NCBI RefSeq assembly: GCF_900172375.1
Contig: NZ_FWFS01000011.1
Span: forward strand, 62,001-126,000
Direction of reading: 5' to 3'
DNA from: Aquimixticola soesokkakensis
GTDB taxonomy: Bacteria; Pseudomonadota; Alphaproteobacteria; Rhodobacterales; Rhodobacteraceae
DNA length: 64,000 nucleotides
Shown here piece after piece: positions 1-7,270 of this stretch (positions are counted from its first letter, which is position 1; every line of letters starts with the position of its first letter). Below the pieces are notes generated by a model. It was not told where the DNA came from. It was given only the letters and a program-made list of their open reading frames with translations, and made no database searches. Both the position numbers and the translations under genes were made by a program.

Positions 1-451
1 TCGCCTGATGGCTCGGACCATAGCCCGTGGTCAGCCCCGGCAGGCCGCACACGATTTTGACCGGCAGGTTTTCCTCGGCAATCGCCATGCAAATGAAATC
101 ATAGGCGCGGCGCGAGGCAAAAACCGAATAGGTCGTGGCAAAGGGAATGAACCCCTCATGCGCCAGCCCCGCCGCCGCCGACATCAACAGCTGTTCGGCC
201 ATGCCCATCTGGTAAAACCGGTCGGGATTTTCCTGCGCGAAGATGTGCAGATCGGTGTATTTCGCCAGATCGGCACTCAGCCCCACGATCCGCGGATCGT
301 CCTTGGCCGCCGCATTCAGCGCATGGCCAAAGGGGGCAGAAACCGTGTCATAGCCTTCGGCGGCAAGCGAGGCGATCATCGCAGAGGTCGCAACTTTCAC
401 CTCTGGCACTTTGCGCGGTTCATATTTACGCGCGCGGGCAAGAGCGGTCAT
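1..451 (-). CDS. Transketolase, C-terminal (pyrimidine-binding) subunit, partial
   Basis: The gene begins at the ATG at 451-449 and runs off the left edge, so only the first 150 residues are seen. They begin MTALARARKYEPRK and contain GLSADLAKYTDLHIFAQ and FYQMGMAEQ, the latter typical of the transketolase/DXS pyrimidine domain with its conserved Glu. It is the second half of a two-gene (split) transketolase: the N-terminal half lies just upstream on the same strand and its stop overlaps this start as ATGA, implying translational coupling. Transketolase moves two-carbon ketol units with thiamine diphosphate in the cytoplasm. The sugar substrate cannot be read from sequence. Divergent neighbours point to catabolism of a C4/C5 or branched sugar rather than the housekeeping pentose pathway. 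The C-terminal third lies outside the window. Confidence 0.88.
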   Translation of the reverse strand, partial: MTALARARKYEPRKVPEVKVATSAMIASLAAEGYDTVSAPFGHALNAAAKDDPRIVGLSADLAKYTDLHIFAQENPDRFYQMGMAEQLLMSAAAGLAHEGFIPFATTYSVFASRRAYDFICMAIAEENLPVKIVCGLPGLTTGYGPSHQA

Positions 452-1314
452 GCGGGGACTCCCTGATCCAGAATTTCAAGGGCTTTCGTCCATTCATCCG
501 CCTCGACGCGCACAAAATGGTTGCTTTCGCGCGCCTCCAGAAACGGCACGCCCTTGCACATCAACGTGTTGCAAATGATCACGCGCGGCCCTTTGCCCGC
601 ATGGCTGCGCGCCGCGTCAAAGGCCGCGACCAGCGCGTCGATGTCGTTGCCATCCACCTCTTGGGCGAACCAGCCGAAGGCCTCCCATTTGGGCGCCTCT
701 GCCCCGACCGCCAAAGCCGCGCGCGTCGGCCCGTCGGCCTGCTGGTTGTTGAAATCGACGAGGCAAATCAGGTTGTCGAGCTGCCACTGGGTCGCGGACA
801 TCACCGCCTCCCATGTCGACCCCTCGCCCAACTCGCCATCCGACATCAGGTTGTAGACGAATTGGTCGCCGCCCTTGCGTTTGAGGCCCAAAGCCATGCC
901 CACCGCAATGCCCAGCCCATGGCCCAGCGACCCGCCGGTGATTTCCATTCCCGGCGTGTAAGAGGCCATGCCCGACATCGGCATCCGGCTGTCATCCATG
1001 CCATAGGTGGCGATCTCGTTTTCGGGCAACACATCGGCCTCGATCAACGCGGCATAGAGCGCGATGGCGTAATGGCCGATGGACAGCAAGAACCGGTCGC
1101 GCCCCTCCCATTCGGGATCGCGCGCCCGCAGCGTCAGCGCATGGAAATAGGACACCGCCAAAACATCCGCCACGCCAAGCGCCTGACCGACATAGCCCTG
1201 CCCCTGCACTTCGCCCATCTGCAAAGCCTTGCGCCGAATTCCCCAGGCGCGGCGTGCCAGTGACACGTTCAAGCGCGGGTTTGACGACGGCAAAGCCGCT
1301 GTTTCCTGTGACAT
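448..1314 (-). CDS. Transketolase, N-terminal (ThDP-binding) subunit
   Basis: This 288-residue protein is the thiamine-diphosphate-binding half of a split transketolase. The ThDP/Mg motif is seen as SDGELGEGSTWEA (about residues 158-170) followed by DNLICLVDFNNQQ (about 180-192), and GGSLGHGLGIAVGMALG lies near residue 128. The ATG at 1314 was chosen because GGGAGGG stands just upstream; an in-frame start 33 bases earlier has no such site. The stop overlaps the start of the C-terminal subunit as ATGA. Its promoter must lie in the divergent gap shared with the isomerase-like gene at 1538. Split transketolases are common in sugar-catabolic operons such as that for apulose 4-phosphate (AptA/AptB); the specific substrate here is inference. 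Confidence 0.9.
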   Translation of the reverse strand: MSQETAALPSSNPRLNVSLARRAWGIRRKALQMGEVQGQGYVGQALGVADVLAVSYFHALTLRARDPEWEGRDRFLLSIGHYAIALYAALIEADVLPENEIATYGMDDSRMPMSGMASYTPGMEITGGSLGHGLGIAVGMALGLKRKGGDQFVYNLMSDGELGEGSTWEAVMSATQWQLDNLICLVDFNNQQADGPTRAALAVGAEAPKWEAFGWFAQEVDGNDIDALVAAFDAARSHAGKGPRVIICNTLMCKGVPFLEARESNHFVRVEADEWTKALEILDQGVPA

Positions 1315-1537
1315 GATCCCTCCCCCGATGCGCCTCCAACGCCGCATCTGTTGCCCTGACCATGCCCTCGGGGCGGTCGAAATTAAAAGAAAGAATCCTT
1401 ACAGACATGTGAAGAATTTCTAAACAACTTGATGTCGGGTTTCGTTTCCCTCCCCTGCCCGCTTGCGCTTAGGTCAAGAGCAGGAGGAGCGCGCCCGAGA
1501 CGACGGACGCGCCACAAGGGAAATACTGGAGGATCAC
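1315..1537. promoter_or_regulatory. Divergent promoter region, transketolase / isomerase-like genes
   Basis: A 223-base gap separates two divergent start codons. Its middle (about 1380-1440) is clearly richer in A and T than the flanking genes, fitting back-to-back promoters. No regulator gene adjoins it and I see no convincing long palindrome. A GGAGG at 1527-1531 is the ribosome binding site that decides the start at 1538. Confidence 0.4.
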
Positions 1538-2356
1538 ATGAAGCTCGGACTGGGCAGCTACACCTATCGCTGGTCGATCGGTCTCAAGGACCGCATCCCC
1601 GCGACCCCGCTCACCGCATTCGACCTGCTTGAGCGCGCGCAGGCGCTTGGCCTGTCTGTGGTGCAATATGCCGACAACATGCCGCTCGACCGCCTGTCAC
1701 AAGCCGACCACCACCGCCTCTACGAGGCCGCGCAGGCCAAAGGACTGGCGCTGGAACTGGGCACACAATGCTTTGATGCCGACGAGGTGGACCGCTACCT
1801 CGACATCGGCGAACGCCTGCACGCCAGGATCATGCGCGTCGCCCTCGACGAGGCCGACGGCCACCTCAGCGTGCCCGATCTGGCCGAACAACTGCGCCCG
1901 CGCATCGACAAAGCCCGCGCCAAGGGCATGAAAATCGCCATCGAAAACCACTTCAACTACCCCAGCGCGCGCATGGTCGAGCTGCTGGAAACGGTGGATG
2001 ACGACCACCTCGGCGTCTGTCTGGATGTGGCCAATTCCATCTGCGCCAACGAGTGGCCCGAAGAAACCATCGCCCTGCTCGCGCCCTATACGATCAACCT
2101 GCACCTCAAGGATTATGAAATCACACCAGACCCTTACGGGGTGGGCTTTCGCATCCACGGCGTGCCTTTGGGACAGGGCCGCGCCCCGATCGACTGGACG
2201 CTGGATCAACTCAAACACTGCCCCGCCGATATGAGCGTCATCCTCGAACACTGGCTGATGCCCGAAAACGGCGACATTTCCGACGCGATTGCGCGCGAAC
2301 AGCCGTGGATCGAACAGACCGTCGCGGCGGCCAAAGACTTTGTGAAAGGACGCTGA
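1538..2356 (+). CDS. Sugar phosphate isomerase/epimerase-like TIM-barrel protein
   Basis: This 272-residue protein has the xylose-isomerase-like/AP-endonuclease-2 fold. Probable metal ligands are Glu136 (IAIENHF), Asp163 (VCLDVANS), His189 (NLHLKDY) and Glu237 (VILEHW). The start was placed at MKLGLGSYTY because of the strong GGAGG seven bases upstream; a longer form starting at 1463 lacks one. The gene is followed after one base by the dihydroxyacetone-kinase-like gene, so they form an operon. The same fold includes 3-oxo-isoapionate decarboxylase (OiaC), which makes L-erythrulose, a substrate for DAK-type kinases. That would fit the next gene well, but isomerase or epimerase activity is equally possible from sequence. 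Family is secure; reaction is inference. Confidence 0.8.
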   Translation: MKLGLGSYTYRWSIGLKDRIPATPLTAFDLLERAQALGLSVVQYADNMPLDRLSQADHHRLYEAAQAKGLALELGTQCFDADEVDRYLDIGERLHARIMRVALDEADGHLSVPDLAEQLRPRIDKARAKGMKIAIENHFNYPSARMVELLETVDDDHLGVCLDVANSICANEWPEETIALLAPYTINLHLKDYEITPDPYGVGFRIHGVPLGQGRAPIDWTLDQLKHCPADMSVILEHWLMPENGDISDAIAREQPWIEQTVAAAKDFVKGR

Positions 2357-2357
2357 C

Positions 2358-4094
2358 ATGAGCGACGATATCCGCACCAAGAAACTGATCAACGCCCCCG
2401 AAGATATCATGGAACAGGCCATCGCCGGGATGCTCAGCGCCCATCCCGACATGCTCTGCGTCGAAGGCGCTACGGGCCGCGCCATCGTTGCCAAAGACGG
2501 CCCGCGCGACGGCAAGGTCGGCGTGGTGATCGGCGGCGGCTCGGGCCATGAACCGGCCTTTGCGGGCTACGTCGGGCGCGGCCTTGCGGATGCGGCCGCC
2601 ATCGGCAACGTCTTTGCCTCCCCCTCCCCCGAACAGATCCTCGATGCGGCGCGCGCCGCCGACGGGGGCGCGGGCGTGCTGCTGCTCTATGGCAATTACA
2701 CCGGCGATGTGATGAACTTCGACATGGCCGCCGAGGGCTGCGCCCCCCTTGGTATCCCCGCCAGATCCATCGCCGTGAGCGACGATGTGGCCTCCGCCCC
2801 CAAGGGCCGCGAAAACGAGCGGCGCGGCATCGCGGGCGATTTCTTTGTGTTCAAGATCGCCGGCGCCGCTGCCGAATCGGGCCGCGACCTTGCCGCCTGT
2901 CACGCCGCCGCCAGCCGCGCGAATGCGCGCACCCGCTCGATGGGCGTGGCGCTCTCGGCCTGCTCGCTGCCCCAAACCGGAAAACCCAATTTCGACCTTG
3001 GCGCGCGCGACATGGAAATCGGCATGGGCATTCACGGCGAACCGGGGATGCGGCGCGGCGCGCTTGACACCGCCGACAGCGTCACCGACGAACTGATGGA
3101 CGCCATCCTTGCCGACATGCCGCTGGGCAAGGGTGATGAGGTCGCGGTTCTGGTCAACGGTCTGGGCGCGACCAGCCCGCTCGAACTCTACATCCTGCAC
3201 AACCGCGTGGCGCAGATTCTGGCGATGCGCGACATCAAGATCCATCACTCCTGGGTGGGGGAATATTGCACCTCGCTCGAAATGGCCGGGGCCTCCATTA
3301 CGCTCCTGCACCTCGATGATGACCTCAAAACGCTGCTGGATGCGCCCTGTCGCACCCCCGCGCTCACGGTTGCCGGTGCGCTGGCGGCTGCGGGCCCGCG
3401 CAGCCAGCGCACCCACGCCCAAGCCGCCGCCACCGCGCAGGCCGATCTGGCCAGCCTTGCCACTTCGGGCGACATCACGCCGCAAAAATTTCGCGACCTG
3501 ATGCTGGGCGTCGCCGATGTGATCCACGCGAATCGCGACTGGCTGTCGGAACTGGACGGGGTGATCGGCGACGGGGACCATGGCGTGACGATGGACATCG
3601 GCTGGACCGCCGTGCGCCGCGCCCTCACCGAAACCGACGACCCCACGATCACCGCCATATCCGCCCGCATGGGCAAGGCGTTTCTCGATGCGGTCGGGGC
3701 CTCTTCGGGCCCGCTCTACGGCTCGGCCTTTCGCCAAGCGGGCGACAATGTTGCCGACCGCCTGAACCTGGACGCGGGCGCGATGGTCGCCTGGATCGAA
3801 GGCCTGTGCACCGGCATCCAGTCCCGCGGGGGCGCGCAGGTGGGCGACAAGACCATGATCGACGCCTGGGTACCTGCGGTCGCGAAGGCGCGCGAGGCGC
3901 TGCAATCGAATGCTGCGCTCAAGGACTGTGTGGCGGCGGCGATGCAGGGCGCGCAAAACGGCCGCGACTATACCGCTGAAATCGAAAGCCGCCGGGGGCG
4001 CTCGGCCAAGCTTGGCGCGCGGTCTCTGGGCCATGTCGATCCCGGAGCGGCCTCGGCCCACCTGATCCTGCAAGCCATCCACACAGGTCTCTAA
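2358..4094 (+). CDS. Dihydroxyacetone/erythrulose kinase-like, fused DhaK-DhaL
   Basis: This 578-residue ATP-dependent kinase joins a DhaK substrate domain (about residues 1-335) to a DhaL nucleotide domain (about 370-575) by an Ala-rich linker. DhaK features include GGGSGHEPAFAGYVGRGL (59-76) and His226 in GMGIHGEPG, the residue that holds the keto-substrate covalently in this family. DhaL carries GDGDHG (404-409), the Mg-ATP aspartates. It starts one base after the stop of the TIM-barrel gene. Members phosphorylate dihydroxyacetone, D- or L-erythrulose, or similar small ketoses. With a split transketolase opposite, the product probably feeds the pentose phosphate pathway. It converges on parB and ends in a palindrome plus a terminator. 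The exact substrate is not decidable here. Confidence 0.88.
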   Translation: MSDDIRTKKLINAPEDIMEQAIAGMLSAHPDMLCVEGATGRAIVAKDGPRDGKVGVVIGGGSGHEPAFAGYVGRGLADAAAIGNVFASPSPEQILDAARAADGGAGVLLLYGNYTGDVMNFDMAAEGCAPLGIPARSIAVSDDVASAPKGRENERRGIAGDFFVFKIAGAAAESGRDLAACHAAASRANARTRSMGVALSACSLPQTGKPNFDLGARDMEIGMGIHGEPGMRRGALDTADSVTDELMDAILADMPLGKGDEVAVLVNGLGATSPLELYILHNRVAQILAMRDIKIHHSWVGEYCTSLEMAGASITLLHLDDDLKTLLDAPCRTPALTVAGALAAAGPRSQRTHAQAAATAQADLASLATSGDITPQKFRDLMLGVADVIHANRDWLSELDGVIGDGDHGVTMDIGWTAVRRALTETDDPTITAISARMGKAFLDAVGASSGPLYGSAFRQAGDNVADRLNLDAGAMVAWIEGLCTGIQSRGGAQVGDKTMIDAWVPAVAKAREALQSNAALKDCVAAAMQGAQNGRDYTAEIESRRGRSAKLGARSLGHVDPGAASAHLILQAIHTGL

Positions 4095-4110
4095 CCGCCC
4101 GGTTAGAGAC
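4087..4110. promoter_or_regulatory. Perfect 11-bp-arm palindrome over the kinase stop codon
   Basis: Arms GTCTCTAACCG (4087-4097) and CGGTTAGAGAC (4100-4110) are exact inverted copies with a two-base centre, and include the TAA stop at 4092-4094. No T-run follows directly, so it is not a stand-alone intrinsic terminator. It may stabilise the mRNA 3' end, reinforce the terminator 11 bases on, or be a protein site next to parB. Confidence 0.55.
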
Positions 4111-4120
4111 GAAATCAGCG

Positions 4121-4152
4121 GCCCGCGCCCCCAAAGGACGCGGGCTTTTTTT
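4121..4152 (+). terminator. Rho-independent terminator of the isomerase-kinase operon
   Basis: The stem GCCCGCG (4121-4127) pairs with CGCGGGC (4139-4145) around an 11-base loop and is followed by seven T (4146-4152). It sits between the convergent kinase (+) and parB (-) genes and best serves the plus strand. Confidence 0.85.
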
Positions 4153-4166
4153 CCATCGAATCTTTG

Positions 4167-5252
4167 TTAATCTGGCCGCTCCAGAAGGCGCGAGATCTCC
4201 GCCATCACCAGATCGACCAATTCGCGGTCCACCCGCTTGCCCTTGAGGCGAATGGTCCAGCCCTGCGCCTCCTCGACGCTGCTCAACGTCACCCCGCTTT
4301 GCAACGAAACCTCTTGCGCCACGCGCGCCGCCGCCCGCGGGCGCCCTCCCCGCTTGGGATCCACCGCCGCAGGGGCCAAGGTTGCCAAAGCCGCCTCGAT
4401 CATCCCCGCTTCCTGCGCTGGCGTTTCGGGCACGCCACTGGCCAGCGCCTCGCGCAGCCGCGCCTCATGCCCCTCGCGCAGGGCCGCCGCCAGTTTCAAC
4501 CCCTCGCGTTCCTTGATCAGATCGGGAAAGGTCAACATATCCCCCAACTCCTCGAAGATCAGCGCAAAGGATCGGATTTTCGACCGCTTGGCTTTCGAGG
4601 CCATGGGAAACAGGCCGTTCACCGCCGCTTCGGTGTTCACAAACGCCCCCTGCTGGCTGGCGATCACCGCGATGCGGCCACGCTCGAAATGGCTCAAAGC
4701 CGCACGGATCTCGTTTTCCTCGATCATCGCCGCAAAAGTGCCGCCCATGGCTTGCGGATCGCGCACAAGGGCCTTGATCGTGGCATAGCGCCCGCCCTTC
4801 AGCGTGTTCAGCGCCTGCGTCGCGCGCAGCCGCCGATAGCCCGACAAGAGCCCGTATTTGAAGCCCTTGGGATCATCCGTCAGCGCGAAAACCTCGATCG
4901 GCAACCGCAGCCCGTTGGCCGCAATCGACATCTGCAATTCGTTCATCTCGTCGGCATCCAGAACGACGCGGTCGCGCACCAGCGCATCCGCATCGATCTC
5001 TTCAAGCGCGATTTCCGCGATGACGAGACCTTTTTCCTCAACCGCCCGCATCCGCGCCGCATCGGATTTGTCGCGCGCCGCCTCTGCGCGCGCCTCTGCG
5101 GGGCGGGGGTCATAGGCCCCTGCGGTCTCGGCGGCGACCTGCGCGATGGGCGCGGACATCGGGCCGCGCGGCGCGGTTTCGCGGCGAAACTCCTCTTCGA
5201 ACCGGCTGATATCGTCTGCCGAGGGCGCTTCAAGTTTTCTACGTTTGGCCAT
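4167..5252 (-). CDS. parB: Plasmid partition protein ParB
   Basis: This 361-residue protein is the DNA-binding component of the plasmid partition system. The ParB N-terminal signature LLSGYRRLRATQAL lies at about residues 135-149, preceded by LPIEVFALTDDP. An HTH-like central region follows and the C-terminus includes EVSLQSGVTLSSVEEAQGW. The first 75 residues are charged and low in complexity. It starts four bases after the parA stop, with GGGGAGGG in the end of parA as ribosome binding site, so parA-parB is an operon transcribed away from rep. ParB loads on parS and stimulates the ParA ATPase. A candidate parS palindrome (5176-5190) lies inside its own N-terminal coding region. Confidence 0.9.
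   Translation of the reverse strand: MAKRRKLEAPSADDISRFEEEFRRETAPRGPMSAPIAQVAAETAGAYDPRPAEARAEAARDKSDAARMRAVEEKGLVIAEIALEEIDADALVRDRVVLDADEMNELQMSIAANGLRLPIEVFALTDDPKGFKYGLLSGYRRLRATQALNTLKGGRYATIKALVRDPQAMGGTFAAMIEENEIRAALSHFERGRIAVIASQQGAFVNTEAAVNGLFPMASKAKRSKIRSFALIFEELGDMLTFPDLIKEREGLKLAAALREGHEARLREALASGVPETPAQEAGMIEAALATLAPAAVDPKRGGRPRAAARVAQEVSLQSGVTLSSVEEAQGWTIRLKGKRVDRELVDLVMAEISRLLERPD
5176..5190. promoter_or_regulatory. Candidate parS palindrome, copy 1 (inside parB)
   Basis: GTTTCGC-G-GCGAAAC is a perfect 7-bp-arm palindrome. In parB it encodes F-R-R-E-T. The same word recurs inside parA and rep in a different codon phase, so it is conserved as DNA. It resembles the chromosomal parS core GTTTCACGTGAAAC. 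Confidence 0.6.
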
Positions 5253-5256
5253 GCGC

Positions 5257-6660
5257 TTAGCCCTCCCCGTTTTCAGTCTTCATCATCTGCAAATCGCGCC
5301 ACCAGGTGCCCAGGATCACCTGCTTGACCTCCGCCCATGTGCGATCGAACGTCTCGCGCCCGCGCACATAGGTGTCGCGATTGAAGTCGCGATAATCGGT
5401 TTCGTAAATGCCCGACACCTGTTCGCCCGCCTGCCCGACCATCGCCGTCACCTCCTGACGATAGGTGGTCATGAAGTCCCCGAAATAGGCCTGCACAACA
5501 TTCGCCAGATCGGTCTGCTGCGCCGCATCGAACCGCGTGATCAGCGCACGCACGGCGTCCCATTCAAACCGCATTTCCGGCAAACCATCGGCGCGCCGGA
5601 CCCGGTTTTCCCCCTCTTCGATGGAGGCAAAGGTGGAATAGATCATGTCGAAAAACCGACCCGTCGAATCGAATTCCAGAAAGCTCGCGCCAAGGGGCAC
5701 CAGCAAAATATCCGCCGCCGCCAAAGCGTTGATCGTCAGATAGCCAAGCGCGGGCGGCGTGTCGAGGAACACCATGTCGTAGTCATCCAGCAAACCGCCC
5801 TCCGACAGGGCGTTGGACAGCGAATCCCATAGCGCCCAGGACTTGAGCTGCATCCGCCAGACGGGCACCTGAAACTCCGCCCAATAGAGGTTCAACTGTG
5901 CGCCGATCAGGTCGATATTGGGCCAATGGGTTTTTTGCACAAGGTTTCGCGGCGAAACCATTAAGGCCTCGTTCAGGGTTTCGTCGAACACAAAGGGCGC
6001 CTGCCCCGAAGCTTCGCGCACCTTGTTTTCCGCCTGCAACGCCAGAGCATAGTCGCGCGCCATCAAGGGGAAAACCGTCTCCCATTCATCCGCAACCGTC
6101 CCGCCCAGGATGGAGGTCATCGACCCCTGACTGTCGAGGTCGATCACCAGAACCTTGTAGCCATCCAGCGCCGCCGACATCGCCAGATGCGCCGCCGTGG
6201 AGGTCTTGCCGACACCGCCTTTGAAATTGGCAACCGCGACAACTTTGGCGGCAAGCCCCTCGGGACGCCACGCGCGATACTCGCGATCCTTCGCGCCTTC
6301 GGCAGCAAAATGGTCGCGCAGCTTCAGGATTTCTTCGAGGGTGAACCATTTCGATCCCCCCTCGCCCTCGCCCTGGGGCAAATCAGGATGGGCCTTGAGA
6401 ACACGGCGCAGATGCGCGGCGTTCACCGGCAGCAAATATTTGCACACCTCCCAGGTCGAAAACTTGCGCAGCCGTTTTTTGCCATCCGGCGCGTAGCCGC
6501 GTTTGGCCAGATCATCGCGCCCGCGCGCCGCAAAAGCAGCCGCTTTCGCAAAGCGCGCGGTGTCGATAGGATCAGACAGGGATTTCGCCGCCTGCTCGGG
6601 GTCGATGTTGAAATAAGGGGGAAGATCTGCCTTGCCCGAAGGGCCGGATTTACCTGTCAT
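5257..6660 (-). CDS. parA: Plasmid partition ATPase ParA
   Basis: This 467-residue Walker ATPase segregates the replicon. The deviant Walker A motif KGGVGKTST lies at about residues 147-155 (VVAVANFKGGVGKTS), followed by VLVIDLDSQGSM and DMVFLDTPPALGYL. The first 110 residues form a basic N-terminal domain with an HTH-like segment (FSTWEVCKYLLPVN), as in long ParAs that repress their own operon. The ATG at 6660 was chosen (MTGKSGPSG); a start 51 bases upstream is possible but the intervening residues look non-conserved. It is divergent from rep across the origin and four bases from parB. A candidate parS (5943-5959) is embedded at residues encoding V-S-P-R-N. Confidence 0.92.
   Translation of the reverse strand: MTGKSGPSGKADLPPYFNIDPEQAAKSLSDPIDTARFAKAAAFAARGRDDLAKRGYAPDGKKRLRKFSTWEVCKYLLPVNAAHLRRVLKAHPDLPQGEGEGGSKWFTLEEILKLRDHFAAEGAKDREYRAWRPEGLAAKVVAVANFKGGVGKTSTAAHLAMSAALDGYKVLVIDLDSQGSMTSILGGTVADEWETVFPLMARDYALALQAENKVREASGQAPFVFDETLNEALMVSPRNLVQKTHWPNIDLIGAQLNLYWAEFQVPVWRMQLKSWALWDSLSNALSEGGLLDDYDMVFLDTPPALGYLTINALAAADILLVPLGASFLEFDSTGRFFDMIYSTFASIEEGENRVRRADGLPEMRFEWDAVRALITRFDAAQQTDLANVVQAYFGDFMTTYRQEVTAMVGQAGEQVSGIYETDYRDFNRDTYVRGRETFDRTWAEVKQVILGTWWRDLQMMKTENGEG
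5943..5959. promoter_or_regulatory. Candidate parS palindrome, copy 2 (inside parA)
   Basis: GGTTTCGC-G-GCGAAACC is a perfect 8-bp-arm palindrome sharing the 15-base core of the copies at 5176 and 8203. A degenerate half-copy, GTTTCGCGTG, lies at 6681-6690 just upstream of parA. Confidence 0.6.
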
Positions 6661-6774
6661 GTTGCCTCTGCATGTCCGCTGTTTCGCGTGATATGCTTGG
6701 AAGTATCGCACATGCCGAAGGATCTGTGAAATGATCCCTTACCCTTTTTACCTGAAAAGACAAAGCCAGCCATC

Positions 6775-6839
6775 TGTTTAGGTTTTTTTAAGAATATTTA
6801 GACTCTTTAGGTCCAGAATATTTTATTCCATTCAATGGA
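6775..6839. other. AT-rich stretch of the replication origin
   Basis: This run of about 65 bases is far richer in A and T than its surroundings, with T7 at 6783-6789 and two copies of AGAATATT (starting at 6791 and 6815). It adjoins the iteron-like repeats in the parA-rep intergenic region. Such stretches serve as DNA-unwinding elements in iteron plasmids. That role is inferred from position and composition. Confidence 0.5.
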
Positions 6840-6857
6840 TTAGCAGGATCTGGGTTG

Positions 6858-6943
6858 CCGTTTACAGGCGCAAGGGCACCGATTTACGGGGGCAAAGGTA
6901 CCCGAATTCAGGACGAAGGGTCGCGATTCTCGGGGAGGCGCGA
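6858..6943 (+). repeat. Iteron-like imperfect tandem repeats (four units)
   Basis: Four head-to-tail units of 21-22 bases can be aligned at 6858-6878, 6879-6900, 6901-6921 and 6922-6943. The pattern is about CCGATTTACGGG-GGCAAAGG, and the first two units are closest. The word TTTAC(A/G)GG occurs at 6861 and 6883 and again at 7104. Their place between an AT-rich stretch and a Rep_3-type gene marks a probable oriV where the initiator binds. Confidence 0.6.
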
Positions 6944-6980
6944 CCTTTCAAGCGCATGCAGGGGCCTCTTCTTATGCGCT

Positions 6981-7008
6981 AGACCCTATTTGCGGTGAAT
7001 TAGGGTCT
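6981..7008. promoter_or_regulatory. Inverted repeat in the origin/rep leader
   Basis: AGACCCTA (6981-6988) and TAGGGTCT (7001-7008) are exact inverted arms around 12 bases. Arms of this kind upstream of rep often bind Rep dimers for autorepression or ParA. Which protein binds is unknown. Confidence 0.5.
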
Positions 7009-7041
7009 ATGCGAAACGAATCAGATTGGGCGACAGAATCA

Positions 7042-7084
7042 GCGGCGTCTCGCAATCCCGTATTTGGGTCCCTTAAGACGCCGC
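7042..7084. other. Long hairpin upstream of rep
   Basis: GCGGCGTCT (7042-7050) pairs perfectly with AGACGCCGC (7076-7084) around a 25-base loop, followed by GCTTTTCCTT. It could be the terminator-like stem of a small antisense RNA, an attenuator in the rep leader, or part of the origin. No T-run of intrinsic-terminator quality follows. Confidence 0.45.
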
Positions 7085-7100
7085 GCTTTTCCTTAGGTGC

Positions 7101-7120
7101 CTGTTTACGGGAGCGCGCTA
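7101..7120 (+). repeat. Isolated fifth iteron-like unit
   Basis: The stretch containing TGTTTACGGGAGCGCG resembles the first two tandem units (shared TTTACGGG) but stands alone, 160 bases nearer to rep. Copies separated from the main array often mediate Rep autoregulation. Confidence 0.4.
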
Positions 7121-7270
7121 AAACCTGCGCTGGCCCTGCCATCAGGTGCCAAATGAAACGTTGATCGCGGATACCTTATCATCAATACTTGCCGCAACCG
7201 GTCGCGGACCCGAGTCGTGACGATTGGAGGCAGCGCAAAGCGCTTAACAGCAGGAAACAGGATCACAGCG

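Noticed and set aside
2238-4082. 614-codon open frame antisense to the DAK kinase gene
   Set aside because: It lies wholly opposite a clear kinase with intact motifs, has His/Arg/Gly-rich composition typical of GC-rich shadow frames, and has no ribosome site.
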